A DNA stretch of 64,000 nucleotides, taken from NCBI GenBank assembly GCA_947503765.1, contig CANNFA010000001.1, positions 682,001-746,000 of the forward strand, in the 5' to 3' direction. Of this stretch, positions 29,239 through 39,054 are shown piece by piece. The translations under genes and the position numbers were made by a program. A model generated the notes under the pieces. It saw only the letters and a program-made list of their open reading frames with translations. It was not told where the DNA came from and did no database searches. How positions within the stretch are numbered: the first letter of the stretch is position 1; every line of letters starts with the position of its first letter. The stretch is from an uncultured Paracoccaceae bacterium. GTDB lineage: Bacteria > Pseudomonadota > Alphaproteobacteria > Rhodobacterales > Rhodobacteraceae.

Positions 29239-29309
29239 GATGGGGGGCGCTGCCCCCGTCCCGGCCCGGGGCCGGGACTCCCCCGAGGTATTTTCCGGCA
29301 AGATGAGGA
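29239..29309 (+). repeat. Intergenic double-hairpin repeat, copy 3
   Basis: Begins 6 bases after the pheA stop. Hairpin GGGGGC-GCT-GCCCCC, then GTCCCGGC-CCGGG-GCCGGGAC, then CTCCCCCGAGGTATTTTCC and GGCAAGATGAGGA. Same orientation as the upstream gene. It is the clearest copy together with the one at 56589-56652. Confidence 0.75.
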
Positions 29310-29397
29310 TGCAGCCGGACCCTGAGGCGGCGGGAAACCGCGACGCGCTGTTCCGGTTCAGGGCCCGGGCGGATGAATTCGGTTGGCGCGGCGTGCG

Positions 29398-29865
29398 CTA
29401 GCCGGCGTTGCGGTAGCGGCCTTCGACACCTTGCGCGAAATCGTAGACCCGGTTCGCGAAGCGCTTGCCGAGGTTGGTGCGGGCGAATTTCAGCGATTGC
29501 ACCAGCAGCCGCGCGGTCAGTGTGCGGGGCGTGAGGTCCAGCGCGATGTTCAGCCGGGTGCGGCGCGGCGACAGCGACATCAGCTCGATCCGCATCACCG
29601 CGTCGAGGCCGCCCGACACGCTGTCGAGGCGCAGCGCGTTCGGCGCGTCGAATTCGGCGATCCGCGCGTCGATCTCGCGCGGCCTGCCGCGATAGGTGAA
29701 GCACACGTTCCATTCGGAGTCCGGGCCCGGCCGGCCCCGCGGGTCGCTGCGCGACACCTCGGCCCCGCGCCGCATCGCCTGTCGTTCGAAATGTTCGAAA
29801 TCCGTCACCGCCGTCCAGACGGACTGGATCGGCGCCTCGATATCCTCTCGGGTCGAGAAATTCAT
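29398..29865 (-). CDS. SRPBCC family protein
   Basis: 155 residues. The N-terminus MNFSTREDIEAPIQSVWTAV with later FERQAMRRGAEVSR is the START/Bet v 1-like (SRPBCC, polyketide-cyclase-like) pattern: a hydrophobic ligand pocket protein. No signal peptide. It follows nudC on the same strand by 29 bases. Ligand and role are unknown. The ATG at 29865 is chosen because residue 1 begins the first beta strand; the frame extending beyond is shadow of nudC. Confidence 0.8.
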   Translation of the reverse strand: MNFSTREDIEAPIQSVWTAVTDFEHFERQAMRRGAEVSRSDPRGRPGPDSEWNVCFTYRGRPREIDARIAEFDAPNALRLDSVSGGLDAVMRIELMSLSPRRTRLNIALDLTPRTLTARLLVQSLKFARTNLGKRFANRVYDFAQGVEGRYRNAG

Positions 29866-29894
29866 GCTCTGTCGTCCGTTCCTTGCCCCTTCGG

Positions 29895-30857
29895 TCAGTC
29901 TAGCCTGTCCGCCAGCCAGTTCCAAATCAGGAAATGCGCGATGGACCCGTTGCGCGCCGGTTTCAGCTGCGTGCTGTTGCCCGCAAACACATCCATCATC
30001 TCCTCGCGGGTGACCCACATCGCGCTTTCCAGCTCGACCGGGTCGACGGTGATCGCTTCGGTCAGCGCCGCGCCGCGGCAGCCGAACATCAGCGACATCG
30101 GGAACGGCCAGGGCTGCGAGGCCAGGTAATCGACCTGCCCGACACGGATTTGCGTTTCCTCCAGCACCTCGCGGCGCACCGCCGCCTCGACCGTCTCGCC
30201 CGGCTCCACGAAGCCGGCGAGCAGCGATTGCATTCCCTCGGGCCAGTGATGGCTGCGGCCCATCAGGACCGAGTTGCCGCGCGTGATCAGCATGATCACC
30301 ACCGGGTCGGTGCGCGGGAAATGGCGGGTGCCGCATTCGGGACAATCGCGCTGCCAGCCGGCCATCGTCATCCGGGTGCGGCTGCCGCAGCGGGCGCAGG
30401 CGCCGTGCGTCTGGTGCCAGCCCAGCACCGCCCGTGCCATCGCCGCCAGTTCCGCATCGCGCGGCGTCATCAGCGGCATGGAGCCGCGAAGCTCGGCAAA
30501 GGCATGGTCGCCGGGCAAGCCGGGCGGGTGCTGCTGCGACGGGTCGTAGAACGCGTCGAGCGTGCCGGCGGCCTGGTCCGGCTCCCAGCCGGAGACATCG
30601 CAGGCAAAGCGCGGCCCGGCCTCGTCCAGCCCCAGGAACACCGGCGGCTCGCGTCCCTCGAGCAGGTCGTGACCGAATGGCAGCCAGCCCGGCCGCCGCA
30701 GATCGCCTCCGGCCAGAAGCGGCTTGCCGCGCCAGACCGGCAGCACCCGCGCGGTATCCTGTGCCGCCAGCCGCGCGACCGCGTCCGCGTCGCCGCGCAG
30801 TTCCGCCGCCCGGTTCAGGCCCGAGCCCCCGAATGTCACCTGTTCCGCGATCCGCAT
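29895..30857 (-). CDS. nudC: NAD(+) diphosphatase NudC
   Basis: 320 residues. The zinc ribbon CARCGS...[11 protein letters not shown] (four Cys) is followed by TDPVVIMLI and the Nudix box [20 protein letters not shown], with [11 protein letters not shown] (the NudC SQPWPFPxS signature) just after. NudC hydrolyses NAD(H) to NMN(H) and AMP and removes NAD caps from RNA. The start [20 protein letters not shown] fits related proteins; two in-frame starts further upstream would add 7 or 18 residues. Confidence 0.92.
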   Translation of the reverse strand: MRIAEQVTFGGSGLNRAAELRGDADAVARLAAQDTARVLPVWRGKPLLAGGDLRRPGWLPFGHDLLEGREPPVFLGLDEAGPRFACDVSGWEPDQAAGTLDAFYDPSQQHPPGLPGDHAFAELRGSMPLMTPRDAELAAMARAVLGWHQTHGACARCGSRTRMTMAGWQRDCPECGTRHFPRTDPVVIMLITRGNSVLMGRSHHWPEGMQSLLAGFVEPGETVEAAVRREVLEETQIRVGQVDYLASQPWPFPMSLMFGCRGAALTEAITVDPVELESAMWVTREEMMDVFAGNSTQLKPARNGSIAHFLIWNWLADRLD

Positions 30858-31007
30858 CCGCGCCGTCCCCGCTGCCATGGCCTGCCGGGTTCTTGGCATG
30901 CCGCGCGGCAAGGCGCAATTCGGCCGGTCCGGCGGCGGGCATCCGCACGCGGCGCTTTGGCTGCGCAGGCGGCGGCGCTAGAGTGGACAGATACAGGGAG
31001 ATTCGAC

Positions 31008-32987
31008 ATGACACGAAACAACCCAACCCACCTCAATCGCCGGTCGTTCCTGGCCGGAACCGCCGCAGGAGCGTCCTTGATCGCCCTTCATCCGTTTTCC
31101 GCCCGCGCCGCCGCCGGGCAGGTTCATTTGCGTCTGATGGAAACCACGGACCTTCACGTCCATGTTTTCCCCTACGATTACTATTCCGACAAAGCCGTCG
31201 ATACGGTCGGCCTTGCGCGCACCGCCTCGATCATCGACGCGATCCGCGCCGAGGCGACCAATTCGATGCTGCTGGACAACGGCGACCTGATCCAGGGCAA
31301 CCCGATGGGCGATTACATCGCCTACGAGCGCGGGATGAAGGACGGGGACATGCACCCGATCGTCACCGCGATGAACACCGTGGGCTACGACGCGGCGACC
31401 ATCGGCAACCACGAATTCAACTACGGGCTGGATTTCCTGATGAAATCCATGGCCGGCGCGGAATTTCCCGTGGTGCTGTCGAACGTCGCCAGCAAGCAGG
31501 GCGCGGGACCGCGCGCCGACACGACGCTGTTCAAGCCCTATGTGCTGCTCGACCGGGTGCTGACCGACGGCGCGGGCGAAGAGCACCCGATCCGCATCGG
31601 CATCATCGGTTTCACCCCGCCGCAGATCATGAACTGGGACAGCAAGCATCTGCAGGGCAATGTCGAGGTGCGCGACATCGTGCGCACCGCCGAGGCCTGG
31701 GTGCCCGAGATGCGCGAGGCCGGCGCCGACATCGTCATCGCGCTGTCGCATTCGGGCATCGGCGCCGACCGCCATACCGAGGGGATGGAGAATGCCAGCG
31801 TGCCGCTGGCCGCGGTGGACGGCATCGACGCCGTGATGACCGGGCACCACCACCTCGTCTTCCCCGGCACCGCCTACGAGGCGAGCGCGGCTGTCGACCC
31901 GGAAACGGGCACGATCCACGGCAAACCAGCGACGATGGGCGGGTTCTGGGGCTCTCATCTCGGGCTGATCGACGTGATGCTGGAACGCGAGGGCGGCGAA
32001 TGGCGCGTGGCGGGCTTCGAAACATCGGCCCGGCCGATCTCGAGGCGCGAGGAGGACCGCTCGGTCACGCCGCTGGTGGAAAGCGACGCCGAGGTGCTGG
32101 CCAGCGTGCAGGCCGAACACGACGCGACGCTGGCCTATGTGCGCCGCGCGGTGGGCGAGACATCGGCGCCGCTGCACAGCTACTTCGCGCTGGTGGCCGA
32201 CGACCCGTCGGTGCAGATCGTGTCGAACGCGCAGACCTGGTATATCCGGCAGATGCTGGACGGCACCGAATATGCCGGGCTGCCGGTCCTGTCGGCGGCC
32301 GCGCCGTTCAAGGCCGGCGGGCGCGGCGGGCCAGAATACTACACCGATGTCGGCAAGGGCAGCGTGGCGATCAAGAACGTCGCGGATCTGTACCTTTACC
32401 CGAACACGGTGCGCGCGGTGAAGGTGACGGGCGCCGAGGTCAAGGACTGGCTGGAACGATCCGCCGGCATGTTCAACCAGGTCACGCCGGGCGAGCAGGA
32501 TCAGGTGCTTCTGAACCCCGATTTCCCCAGCTACAATTTCGACGTGATCGACGGGGTGACCTACCGGATCGACCTGTCGGAGCCGTCGAAATTCGGCCCA
32601 AAGGGGGAATTGGAGCATCCGGACGCGAACCGGATCGTGGACCTGCAATTTGAGGGCAAGCCGATCGACCCCGCGCAGGAGTTTGTCATTGCCACCAACA
32701 ATTACCGCGCCGGCGGGGGCGGGTCGTTTCCCGGTGCGGACGGCTCGACCATCATCTTCGAGGCGCCCGATACCAACCGCGACGTGATCGTGCGCTACAT
32801 CGTCGAGCAGGGCACGATCAACCCGGCGGCGGATGCCAACTGGACTTTTGCGCCGCTCGAAGGCACCTCGGTGCTGTTCGACACCGGCCCGAGGGCAAGC
32901 AACTATCTGTCGGACGTGAAGGGCGTCGAGATCGAGGAGGCCGGGGACGGCCCGGACGGCTTTGCGCGGTATCGCATCCGGCTATAG
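31008..32987 (+). CDS. cpdB: 2',3'-cyclic-nucleotide 2'-phosphodiesterase / 3'-nucleotidase
   Basis: 659 residues. The N-terminus [19 protein letters not shown] is a Tat-type signal. The metallophosphoesterase domain has [40 protein letters not shown] and TGHHH. The C-terminal 5'-nucleotidase domain includes [20 protein letters not shown] and [15 protein letters not shown]. It acts in the periplasm, degrading 2',3'-cyclic and 3'-nucleotides for phosphate and nucleoside salvage. ATG at 31008 follows AGGGAG. Tat export of a CpdB is less usual than Sec export. Confidence 0.93.
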   Translation: MTRNNPTHLNRRSFLAGTAAGASLIALHPFSARAAAGQVHLRLMETTDLHVHVFPYDYYSDKAVDTVGLARTASIIDAIRAEATNSMLLDNGDLIQGNPMGDYIAYERGMKDGDMHPIVTAMNTVGYDAATIGNHEFNYGLDFLMKSMAGAEFPVVLSNVASKQGAGPRADTTLFKPYVLLDRVLTDGAGEEHPIRIGIIGFTPPQIMNWDSKHLQGNVEVRDIVRTAEAWVPEMREAGADIVIALSHSGIGADRHTEGMENASVPLAAVDGIDAVMTGHHHLVFPGTAYEASAAVDPETGTIHGKPATMGGFWGSHLGLIDVMLEREGGEWRVAGFETSARPISRREEDRSVTPLVESDAEVLASVQAEHDATLAYVRRAVGETSAPLHSYFALVADDPSVQIVSNAQTWYIRQMLDGTEYAGLPVLSAAAPFKAGGRGGPEYYTDVGKGSVAIKNVADLYLYPNTVRAVKVTGAEVKDWLERSAGMFNQVTPGEQDQVLLNPDFPSYNFDVIDGVTYRIDLSEPSKFGPKGELEHPDANRIVDLQFEGKPIDPAQEFVIATNNYRAGGGGSFPGADGSTIIFEAPDTNRDVIVRYIVEQGTINPAADANWTFAPLEGTSVLFDTGPRASNYLSDVKGVEIEEAGDGPDGFARYRIRL

Positions 32988-33011
32988 GCGCCGGTCGCCC
33001 GCACCCGCGCT

Positions 33012-33419
33012 TCAGGGATGCGGGTGCGGGCCAAGCTGGCGGTGCAGCCGCGAATCGTGCACCTGGAAATGGTGGGCGAACCACGCTTCCAGCGTCGTCG
33101 CCAATCGCTCGGCCGCCTGATCCGGCGAGGTACCCTGGCTGTCCATGATGTCGCGCAGCTCGTCCAGAAGACGCTCGTGATCGGCCTTGTGCTGGGCGCG
33201 CTGGTCATAGCCATGGGCCTGCATCTGCTGCTCTTCCAGCGCGAAATGCGCCGAGATCGCGCGCAGCAGATCGCCGAAGCCCCGTTGCACATCCGCTTCG
33301 GGGCGCCGGTCGAGGATCGCCGCTGCCGTATCGTTGACGAGGTCGATCAGTTCCTGGTGTTCGTGGTCGATGGCCGCGTTTCCGACGCTGTATTCCGGTT
33401 TCCATTCGATGGGGGCCAT
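33012..33419 (-). CDS. Bacteriohemerythrin
   Basis: 135 residues, a four-helix hemerythrin domain. The di-iron ligands are visible: His in IDHEHQELI, His and Glu in HFALEEQQM, two His in HKADHERLL, and the C-terminal WFAHHFQVHDSRL with His and Asp. Such proteins bind O2 or NO reversibly at a non-heme di-iron site. It is the last gene of the 39813-33012 operon, 18 bases after the preceding gene, so a role in NO or O2 handling for that enzyme is a reasonable inference. Confidence 0.92.
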   Translation of the reverse strand: MAPIEWKPEYSVGNAAIDHEHQELIDLVNDTAAAILDRRPEADVQRGFGDLLRAISAHFALEEQQMQAHGYDQRAQHKADHERLLDELRDIMDSQGTSPDQAAERLATTLEAWFAHHFQVHDSRLHRQLGPHPHP

Positions 33420-33437
33420 GTGCGGTTCCTTTCACCG

Positions 33438-33941
33438 TCATTCAAAGACGAATCCGACGTCGTTCCGGAAATCTATGACAAAGCTCTGGCCGGGCCGAAG
33501 ATCGACCTGCCGTTCTGCGGCGTAATCGAACCCCTCGGTCGCGGGATTGTCGCGCATCCGCACGGTCAGGCTGTGCGACCCCGCCGGCAGAAGCAGACGC
33601 TCGTAGATGCGGGACGGCCCGCTGCCCGCCAGCCCCGATGGCGCGGTCTGCGCGGCGTAGACGGGGGCGCCGTCCACGTCCAGTTCGACATAGATCGGCG
33701 GCCGGCGACGGTCGCAGATCTGTCTCTGACGCATGTTGGCGGGCAGTTTGGCCAGTTCCTCGGGCGTCCTGTCGCGGCAAGAGGCGCTGCGGTCGCCGCT
33801 ATGGGTAAAGCTCAGCCGCACCAGCGCGGTATCTTCTGGCAGGCTGCGCCAGGCGGGCGCGGCGGACAGCCAGGCAACCGCGGCGCAGATCAGCAGCGTG
33901 ACGGCGGTGCCCATCGCCAGGTGATGCAGCCGCCCGGTCAT
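33438..33941 (-). CDS. Membrane-anchored periplasmic protein of unknown function
   Basis: 167 residues. One helix (about 9-29) anchors or exports the protein; the rest is soluble and beta-rich. Two cysteines (about 55 and 76) flank RDRTPEELAKLPANMRQRQI, and the C-terminal half (LLLPAGSHSLTVRMRD, FVIDFRNDVGFVFE) looks like an immunoglobulin-like fold. It overlaps the cytochrome b fusion gene by 4 bases, so it belongs to the heme-copper operon. No family recognised; the cysteine pair could bind metal or form a disulfide in an assembly factor. Confidence 0.75.
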   Translation of the reverse strand: MTGRLHHLAMGTAVTLLICAAVAWLSAAPAWRSLPEDTALVRLSFTHSGDRSASCRDRTPEELAKLPANMRQRQICDRRRPPIYVELDVDGAPVYAAQTAPSGLAGSGPSRIYERLLLPAGSHSLTVRMRDNPATEGFDYAAERQVDLRPGQSFVIDFRNDVGFVFE

Positions 33942-35560
33942 TGCCCGTCATCCGGGGCGGCGGGCTGGGACTCGGTCGGGGACTCTGCCGGGGATACAGG
34001 CGGGGAGGCCATCACCTCCTTTTCGGCGGGATCGAGGGGGCGCCGGTTCTCGAACGGTCCCAACGCGGCAAGGCTTTCGGCAAAGCGCCGGGTTTCCGAG
34101 GCAAGGCGCGCGGTCTCGCTCGGACCGGCCCAGACCGTCAGCAGCCGCTCGCGCGGGACCCGGGCGCGCAGGAACGGGTCGCGCTCGCGGGCGATGCGCG
34201 CCTCGGTCCACGCGATGCCCAGCCGGTTGAACCCGTCGCGCCGGGCGCACCCCGCGATGCACACGCCATCGGCCAGATCGCGGCTGAGGATGAAATCGAA
34301 CAGCGACGGCGGCGCCATCGCGACGCAGGGCAGGATCACGCGGCCCTCCTTCGGGACGCTGGCCGCGCCATGGGCGCAGGCAAACGTCATCACCCGCCCC
34401 TCCCCCGACAGGTCCGACGCGGCCTCGATCACCTCGGCGCGCAGGTCTTCCAGCGGGCGGCCGGGCAGGTCGATGCCGGTGATCAGCGCACCGCTGCGGC
34501 GGAACGGCGTCGATGACGGGCACGACCCCATGCAGATGCCGCAGGCGACGCAGCGGTCTGCATGCACAACCGCCTCCAGCGGAAAGGGCGCGCCGTCGCT
34601 GCGCGGCACCATGGTGATGGCGTTGTAGGGGCAATCCGCCTCGCAGCGGGTGCAGCCGTTGCAGTAGTCGAGGAACACCTGCGCCGCCGCTGCCTCCTTG
34701 CGGGGCGGCAGCCAGGGCAGGCCGATCAGCAGCAATGTGATCACGAGCGCGCCGGTCCAGATCACGCCGGGCGGCGCGATGTCGATCACCGGGTAGAGCC
34801 CGAGGATGAACCAGTCCACGCCGATCTCGGCCGGGACGGTCGACAGATCCGCCGCCCCCTGCGAGACCGCCGGCATCAGGTAGGAGACCGCGACAAGCGC
34901 CACCAGCATGATCGTGCCCAGCCCGCGCGGCGGCTTGGTCCGCGCCGAGGTGATGCGCTGTACGTGGATCCACATCATCAGCAGCAGGATCAGCGGGATC
35001 GCGATGTGCAGGAACACCATCAGCGTGAAGAAGCGGCCCGAAAGGCTGGACGGTGTCAGGAAATTCCGCGCGATCGGCTCGGCAAAGAACGGCAGCGCGT
35101 CCAGCAATTCCGTGGTGGTCAGCGCCACGTATTGCGCCAGCGTGTCCCAGACCAGCCAGTAGCCGGTGATGCCGGACAGGTAGACGAACCACAAAACCAG
35201 GACCCCGGTGACCCAGGAAAACCAGCGCCGCCCGCGATAGCGGTCGAACGCCCATTCGCGCACCATGTGGATCAGCATCACGGCAACCAGCAGGTCGGAC
35301 GCATAACGGTGCAGGCTGCGCGTCAGGCCGGCGTGGAACCAGTGGTCGTTGGTCAGCCATTCGACCGATTCGTAGGCCGCGACCACGCCGGTATCGAAGA
35401 AGATGAACAGATAGACGCCGGTCACGGCGACGATCCAGAACAGGAACCACCCAAGCGGCCCAAGATTGGCAAGCGGGTTCCAGTCCGCGCCGAACAGCCT
35501 GTCGAGCGGCCGTTCGATGCGGTCGAAGCCCCGCCGCAACACCCCGCGAATACCCGTCAC
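33938..35560 (-). CDS. Cytochrome b - di-[4Fe-4S] ferredoxin - MvhD/FlpD-like fusion
   Basis: 540 residues. Residues 1-210 are a cytochrome b/b6 N-terminal domain with two bis-His pairs of H-x13-H spacing (H84/H98 and H185/H199). Two more helices follow (about 211-280). Then two [4Fe-4S] motifs: C300-x2-C-x2-C-x3-CP and C337-x2-C-x2-C-x3-CP. The last part (about 375-480; FACAHGAAS, VILPCVAMAPPSLFD, GVCIAGCARRDGFNRLG) resembles the MvhD/FlpD subunit that links hydrogenase to heterodisulfide reductase. The protein could exchange electrons between quinone, a low-potential cytoplasmic donor and the adjacent heme-copper enzyme. All metal-site residues listed are intact. The tail is acidic and Pro-rich. 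Confidence 0.85.
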   Translation of the reverse strand: MTGIRGVLRRGFDRIERPLDRLFGADWNPLANLGPLGWFLFWIVAVTGVYLFIFFDTGVVAAYESVEWLTNDHWFHAGLTRSLHRYASDLLVAVMLIHMVREWAFDRYRGRRWFSWVTGVLVLWFVYLSGITGYWLVWDTLAQYVALTTTELLDALPFFAEPIARNFLTPSSLSGRFFTLMVFLHIAIPLILLLMMWIHVQRITSARTKPPRGLGTIMLVALVAVSYLMPAVSQGAADLSTVPAEIGVDWFILGLYPVIDIAPPGVIWTGALVITLLLIGLPWLPPRKEAAAAQVFLDYCNGCTRCEADCPYNAITMVPRSDGAPFPLEAVVHADRCVACGICMGSCPSSTPFRRSGALITGIDLPGRPLEDLRAEVIEAASDLSGEGRVMTFACAHGAASVPKEGRVILPCVAMAPPSLFDFILSRDLADGVCIAGCARRDGFNRLGIAWTEARIARERDPFLRARVPRERLLTVWAGPSETARLASETRRFAESLAALGPFENRRPLDPAEKEVMASPPVSPAESPTESQPAAPDDGQ

Positions 35561-35564
35561 GATC

Positions 35565-36419
35565 TCACCTTGCCTGCTCTTGCGGCGTTGCCGCGATGCG
35601 GCGCCGCCCGGCGCGCCGCCGTTCCAGCCAGAGCCGCAGGATCACGACCCCGGTCAGCAGCAGCGACACGGCGCCAAAGAAGATGCCGAACAGGATGCCG
35701 TAATCGAAACGGTAGGCGCGGGTCAGCGGGTTGTAGACGGTGCACAGGAAGGTAAGCCTGTCCCACAGGTCTTCGGGCGCCATCGACACCGTCGCGCGGC
35801 CAAGGACAAGCTCCTTGAGCGGTGCCATGAACACCGGCAGGGGAAAGTCCTCTCCGTAGAGCTGGCGGTAGACGCGGCCGTCCGCATCGAGGATCGTCGT
35901 CTGGCTGGGATGATCGAACGCGCCCGCCGCCTCGCGCCAGCTGAAGCCCACATCCTCCAGAAGCGCGGCGGTCGTGTCGGCATCGGCGCTGGCGATGGAC
36001 CAATCGTCAAGGTTGCGCAGCCGGTGCGAGATCGCAAAGGCCCGAAGCTGCGCCGGCTTGTCGCCGCTGGCGTCGAAGCCGAAGGTCAGCACCGCGAAAC
36101 TGCCATCGCCCAGCACGCGCCGGGCCTCGGCCACGGAATCCGACAGATGATCGGTCGTGACCGGGCAGATCGAGGCGCAGCTGGTATAGATCAGCGACAC
36201 CACCAGCGGCCGCCCGCGCAGGTCCGCCAGGGCCAGCGGATCGCCGTTCGAATCGCGCAGGACATGGTCGCCCACCTGCCGCCCGATTGCATCCTGGCTG
36301 ATCTCGTAGACCTGTTCCGCGTCCAGGTATTCGGGCGCGCGGTCGGCGGGTTGCGCCTGTGCCGCGCCGCCCAGAACCGCCGCGCAAAGACCGGGCAGAA
36401 GACGGCTCAGAACACCCAT
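35565..36419 (-). CDS. SCO1/SenC family copper chaperone
   Basis: 284 residues: signal peptide (about 1-22), a thioredoxin-like SCO domain with the copper ligands CASIC (CxxxC, in IYTSCASICPVTTDHLS) and the distal His in FDHPSQTTILD, and an unusual C-terminal membrane helix (about 240-262) followed by a basic tail. Sco proteins load the CuA site of subunit II, consistent with the CuA subunit at 39055. Overlaps cyoE by 13 bases. The C-terminal anchor differs from the usual N-terminal anchor. Confidence 0.9.
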   Translation of the reverse strand: MGVLSRLLPGLCAAVLGGAAQAQPADRAPEYLDAEQVYEISQDAIGRQVGDHVLRDSNGDPLALADLRGRPLVVSLIYTSCASICPVTTDHLSDSVAEARRVLGDGSFAVLTFGFDASGDKPAQLRAFAISHRLRNLDDWSIASADADTTAALLEDVGFSWREAAGAFDHPSQTTILDADGRVYRQLYGEDFPLPVFMAPLKELVLGRATVSMAPEDLWDRLTFLCTVYNPLTRAYRFDYGILFGIFFGAVSLLLTGVVILRLWLERRRAGRRRIAATPQEQAR

Positions 36420-37288
36420 CGGGCGGCCTCGTCCAGGATCACGCCCGCCGAGAGCAGGGCAAACTGGGCGAGCGAGGCGCGGAAGGTGCGCATGGCATTG
36501 GTGCGGCGCGAATCGCGCATCAGCCGCCACGCCGCCAGCACGAACGGGATCCCGCCAAGCGCGGCGAACAGCCCGTAGATCCAGCCCATGCCGAACAGCA
36601 GCGGCGCGAAGGACAAGGCGACCAGCACCAGCGCGTGGCTGAAGATCGCCGGCCCCCAGACCTCGGGGCCGGACACGACCGGCAGCATCGGGATGCCCGC
36701 GCGCCGGTAATCCTCGCCGCGCGCCACGGCGAGGCTCCAGAAATGCGGCGGGGTCCACAGGAACATCACCGCCGCCAGCAGGAACGGCACCGGCCCGATG
36801 ACCGGGCCGAATTGCGGCGCCGCCGCCGCGGCCCCGGCCAGAACCGCGAAACTGCCCGCCGCGCCGCCGATCACGATGTTCCAGACGGTGCGCGATTTCA
36901 GCCAGACGGTATAGATCACGCCGTAGGTCGCCGCCCCGAGGAACACCAGGAACGTCGCCAGCGTGCCGCCGACGGACCAGGCCATCAGCAGCGATGCGGC
37001 CAGCAGGGCCGCCAGCGTCACCGGCCAGATCGGGCCGGCCTTCAACAATCCGCTGGCGAAGGGCCGGTTGCGGGTGCGTGCCATGGTGCGGTCGCGCACC
37101 CGCTCGTAGTACTGGTTGAACCCGCCGGCCGCCCCGGACGCGCCCAGCACCGCCAGCGCGAAGACCAGCGCCCGGGCCGGGTCCAGGACGCCTTCGCTTG
37201 TCATCACCCCGACCAGCGCGGCCAGGGCGATGAAGCTGCCGATCCTCAGCTTGAGGATCGACACCGTCATGTTCAGGGCGGTCAGCAT
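36407..37288 (-). CDS. ctaB: Protoheme IX farnesyltransferase (heme O synthase)
   Basis: 293 residues, polytopic UbiA-superfamily prenyltransferase. The first aspartate-rich region is NQYYERVRDRTMARTRNRP (about 97-115, N-x3-E-x2-D-x2-M-x-R-T-x-R-P) and a second polar loop follows near VARGEDYRRAGIPMLPV. It farnesylates heme B to heme O, indicating that the neighbouring enzyme uses heme O or, if a CtaA is encoded elsewhere, heme A. No ctaA is seen in the window. An internal ATG 6 codons later (MTVSILK) is an alternative start. Confidence 0.93.
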   Translation of the reverse strand: MLTALNMTVSILKLRIGSFIALAALVGVMTSEGVLDPARALVFALAVLGASGAAGGFNQYYERVRDRTMARTRNRPFASGLLKAGPIWPVTLAALLAASLLMAWSVGGTLATFLVFLGAATYGVIYTVWLKSRTVWNIVIGGAAGSFAVLAGAAAAAPQFGPVIGPVPFLLAAVMFLWTPPHFWSLAVARGEDYRRAGIPMLPVVSGPEVWGPAIFSHALVLVALSFAPLLFGMGWIYGLFAALGGIPFVLAAWRLMRDSRRTNAMRTFRASLAQFALLSAGVILDEAARWVF

Positions 37289-37307
37289 CGCGGCAATCCC
37301 CTTCGTC

Positions 37308-39038
37308 TCAATTGAACAGCCACAAAGCCGACAGGTATTTCCAGTTCACGAAGTAGTAGAGCACGAAGGCCGCGAAGAAGATCGTGACCAGCATGACCGT
37401 GCCGGGGATCTTGAGCGAACCTTCGCTGCCATATTCCGACACCGCCTGCGCGCCGCCGTCATGCAGCGGAAACACCAGCTTGGCACCCGGCCCGTCCAGC
37501 TTCGGCCCGGCCAGGATCGAGGCCACGACGAGCACGATGAACAGAAGTCCGCCCACCGCGGCGAGGATTGCCGACATCCCGTTGAGCCCCATCATCAGGT
37601 AGGCGCCCGGCGCGAATTCATAGGGATGCGCCGCATCGACCAGCGAGATGTCCCAGTGTCGCCGCGGCACCCCAAGCGTGCCCGCCCCCATCATGAACAG
37701 CGATATGCCCCCGGCCCCCAGACCGAACAGGTAGGGCTGCCATTTCGCGAGCGTCGGCCAGATGATGTCGCGCTGGAAGACCAGCGGCACGACGATATAG
37801 GTCATTGCCATGAAGGCCAGCGTGGTGCCCGCGACAACCGTCCCGTGGAAGTGGCCCGGCACGTAGATGGTGTTGTGCATCAGCACGTTGAGCTGCTCGG
37901 TTCCCAGGATCACGCCGGTGATGCCGCCGATGAAGCCGAACATCACCAGGGACATGAACATCCCCGAGAATGCCGGGTTGCCCCAGGGTGCCTTGGTCAG
38001 CCACTCGAACATGCCGCGGGTATAGCCGTTGCGCCGCTGCGCCGCCTCGATCGCGCCCGGAACCGTAAGGCCGTGGATCATCGAGGCCATCACCGCCAGA
38101 TACATCATGTAGCTGGTGTTGATGATCTTCCACGACGAACTCATCCCCGGCTCGGCCAGCAGGTGGTGTGCCGAGGCGAGTTGCAGGAACAGGATATACA
38201 TCAGGAAGGCAAACCGGCTGACCTTTTCCGACAGCGGCTTGGCTCCGACGACCATCGCCGCGATCGCGTACCAGATCGAGATATGGGCGGCGACGTTGAT
38301 CTGCTGGCTGGAATGGCCCATGCCCCACCACACAAGCTTGTACATCAGCGTGTCGATTTCGGTGATAAGCCCGAGCGACCACAGCCAGGTCGGGATCAGG
38401 ATTATCGCGCCGCAGGCCAGCGTGAACACCGCGATGATCGCGGCGGTGATGGCGCCGAACGTCACCAGTGGCACCGATCCGTCATAGGTCTTTTCGTCCT
38501 TGGCCACCACGAGCGTGCCGAAGAACACGAAGACCCCGATCAGCGCCCCCACCGCGAAGACGATCAATGACAGATAGAACCAGTGCTCGGCCATCATCGG
38601 TGGATAGGAGGTGAACATCACCGTCGAATCGCCGTTCAGAACCGCGTAGTTGGCCATCACCGCGCCGATGATCATCAGCCCGAAGCCCAGCCAGGCCCAT
38701 CGCGGTGTCGCCAGGCGCGAGCCCAGCAGAACCGTCGCGGCGAAATAGAGCACCGCGATCTCGAAGAAGATGATCCAGAACAGCAGCACGTTGGCGCCGT
38801 GCCCGGTGAGAACGAGATAGAACCATTCGGCCGGCAGAAGCTGCACCGCCGGCCAGCGCGTCAGCGCGACCATCAGGCCGAAGAAGCCGCCAACCGCGAG
38901 AAAGACCACCGCCGCGACGGCATTGGCCCGGATCAGCAGCTCGGCGCTGCGTTCTATCCGGCGGCCGGTGAACGGGCAGGTGCGGTAGCGGACGTCCGGC
39001 CCGGCATATCCGATTGTTCCGTGATCGATCGTGGTCAT
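37308..39038 (-). CDS. Heme-copper enzyme catalytic subunit I, B-family-like, lacking the active-site tyrosine
   Basis: 576 residues, about 13 membrane helices. Low-spin heme ligands H80 (LTGHGAN) and H398, high-spin heme ligand H396 (VPGHFHG), and CuB ligands H242, H291 and H292 (ASAHHLLAEPG) are all present. HNTIYVPGHFH and LGVPRRHWDIS are close to Thermus ba3 (B family). But the HPxVY motif reads H242-S-S-Q-Q246: the cross-linked Tyr needed for O2 chemistry in A and B families is Gln. A C-family helix VII Tyr is also absent (Leu at the matching position, six residues before H291). Loss of Tyr is known in NO reductases. Most likely a NO reductase of an alternative (eNOR-type?) class; an oxidase cannot be excluded. 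Confidence 0.85.
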   Translation of the reverse strand: MTTIDHGTIGYAGPDVRYRTCPFTGRRIERSAELLIRANAVAAVVFLAVGGFFGLMVALTRWPAVQLLPAEWFYLVLTGHGANVLLFWIIFFEIAVLYFAATVLLGSRLATPRWAWLGFGLMIIGAVMANYAVLNGDSTVMFTSYPPMMAEHWFYLSLIVFAVGALIGVFVFFGTLVVAKDEKTYDGSVPLVTFGAITAAIIAVFTLACGAIILIPTWLWSLGLITEIDTLMYKLVWWGMGHSSQQINVAAHISIWYAIAAMVVGAKPLSEKVSRFAFLMYILFLQLASAHHLLAEPGMSSSWKIINTSYMMYLAVMASMIHGLTVPGAIEAAQRRNGYTRGMFEWLTKAPWGNPAFSGMFMSLVMFGFIGGITGVILGTEQLNVLMHNTIYVPGHFHGTVVAGTTLAFMAMTYIVVPLVFQRDIIWPTLAKWQPYLFGLGAGGISLFMMGAGTLGVPRRHWDISLVDAAHPYEFAPGAYLMMGLNGMSAILAAVGGLLFIVLVVASILAGPKLDGPGAKLVFPLHDGGAQAVSEYGSEGSLKIPGTVMLVTIFFAAFVLYYFVNWKYLSALWLFN

Positions 39039-39054
39039 GTCCCTGATCTCCCGC

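Noticed and set aside
37308-39038. Calling subunit I an ordinary aa3 or cbb3 cytochrome oxidase
   Set aside because: CuA subunit II and the helix X motif are not C-family, and the HPEVY tyrosine of A/B enzymes is absent (HSSQQ), so a plain oxidase label would mislead.
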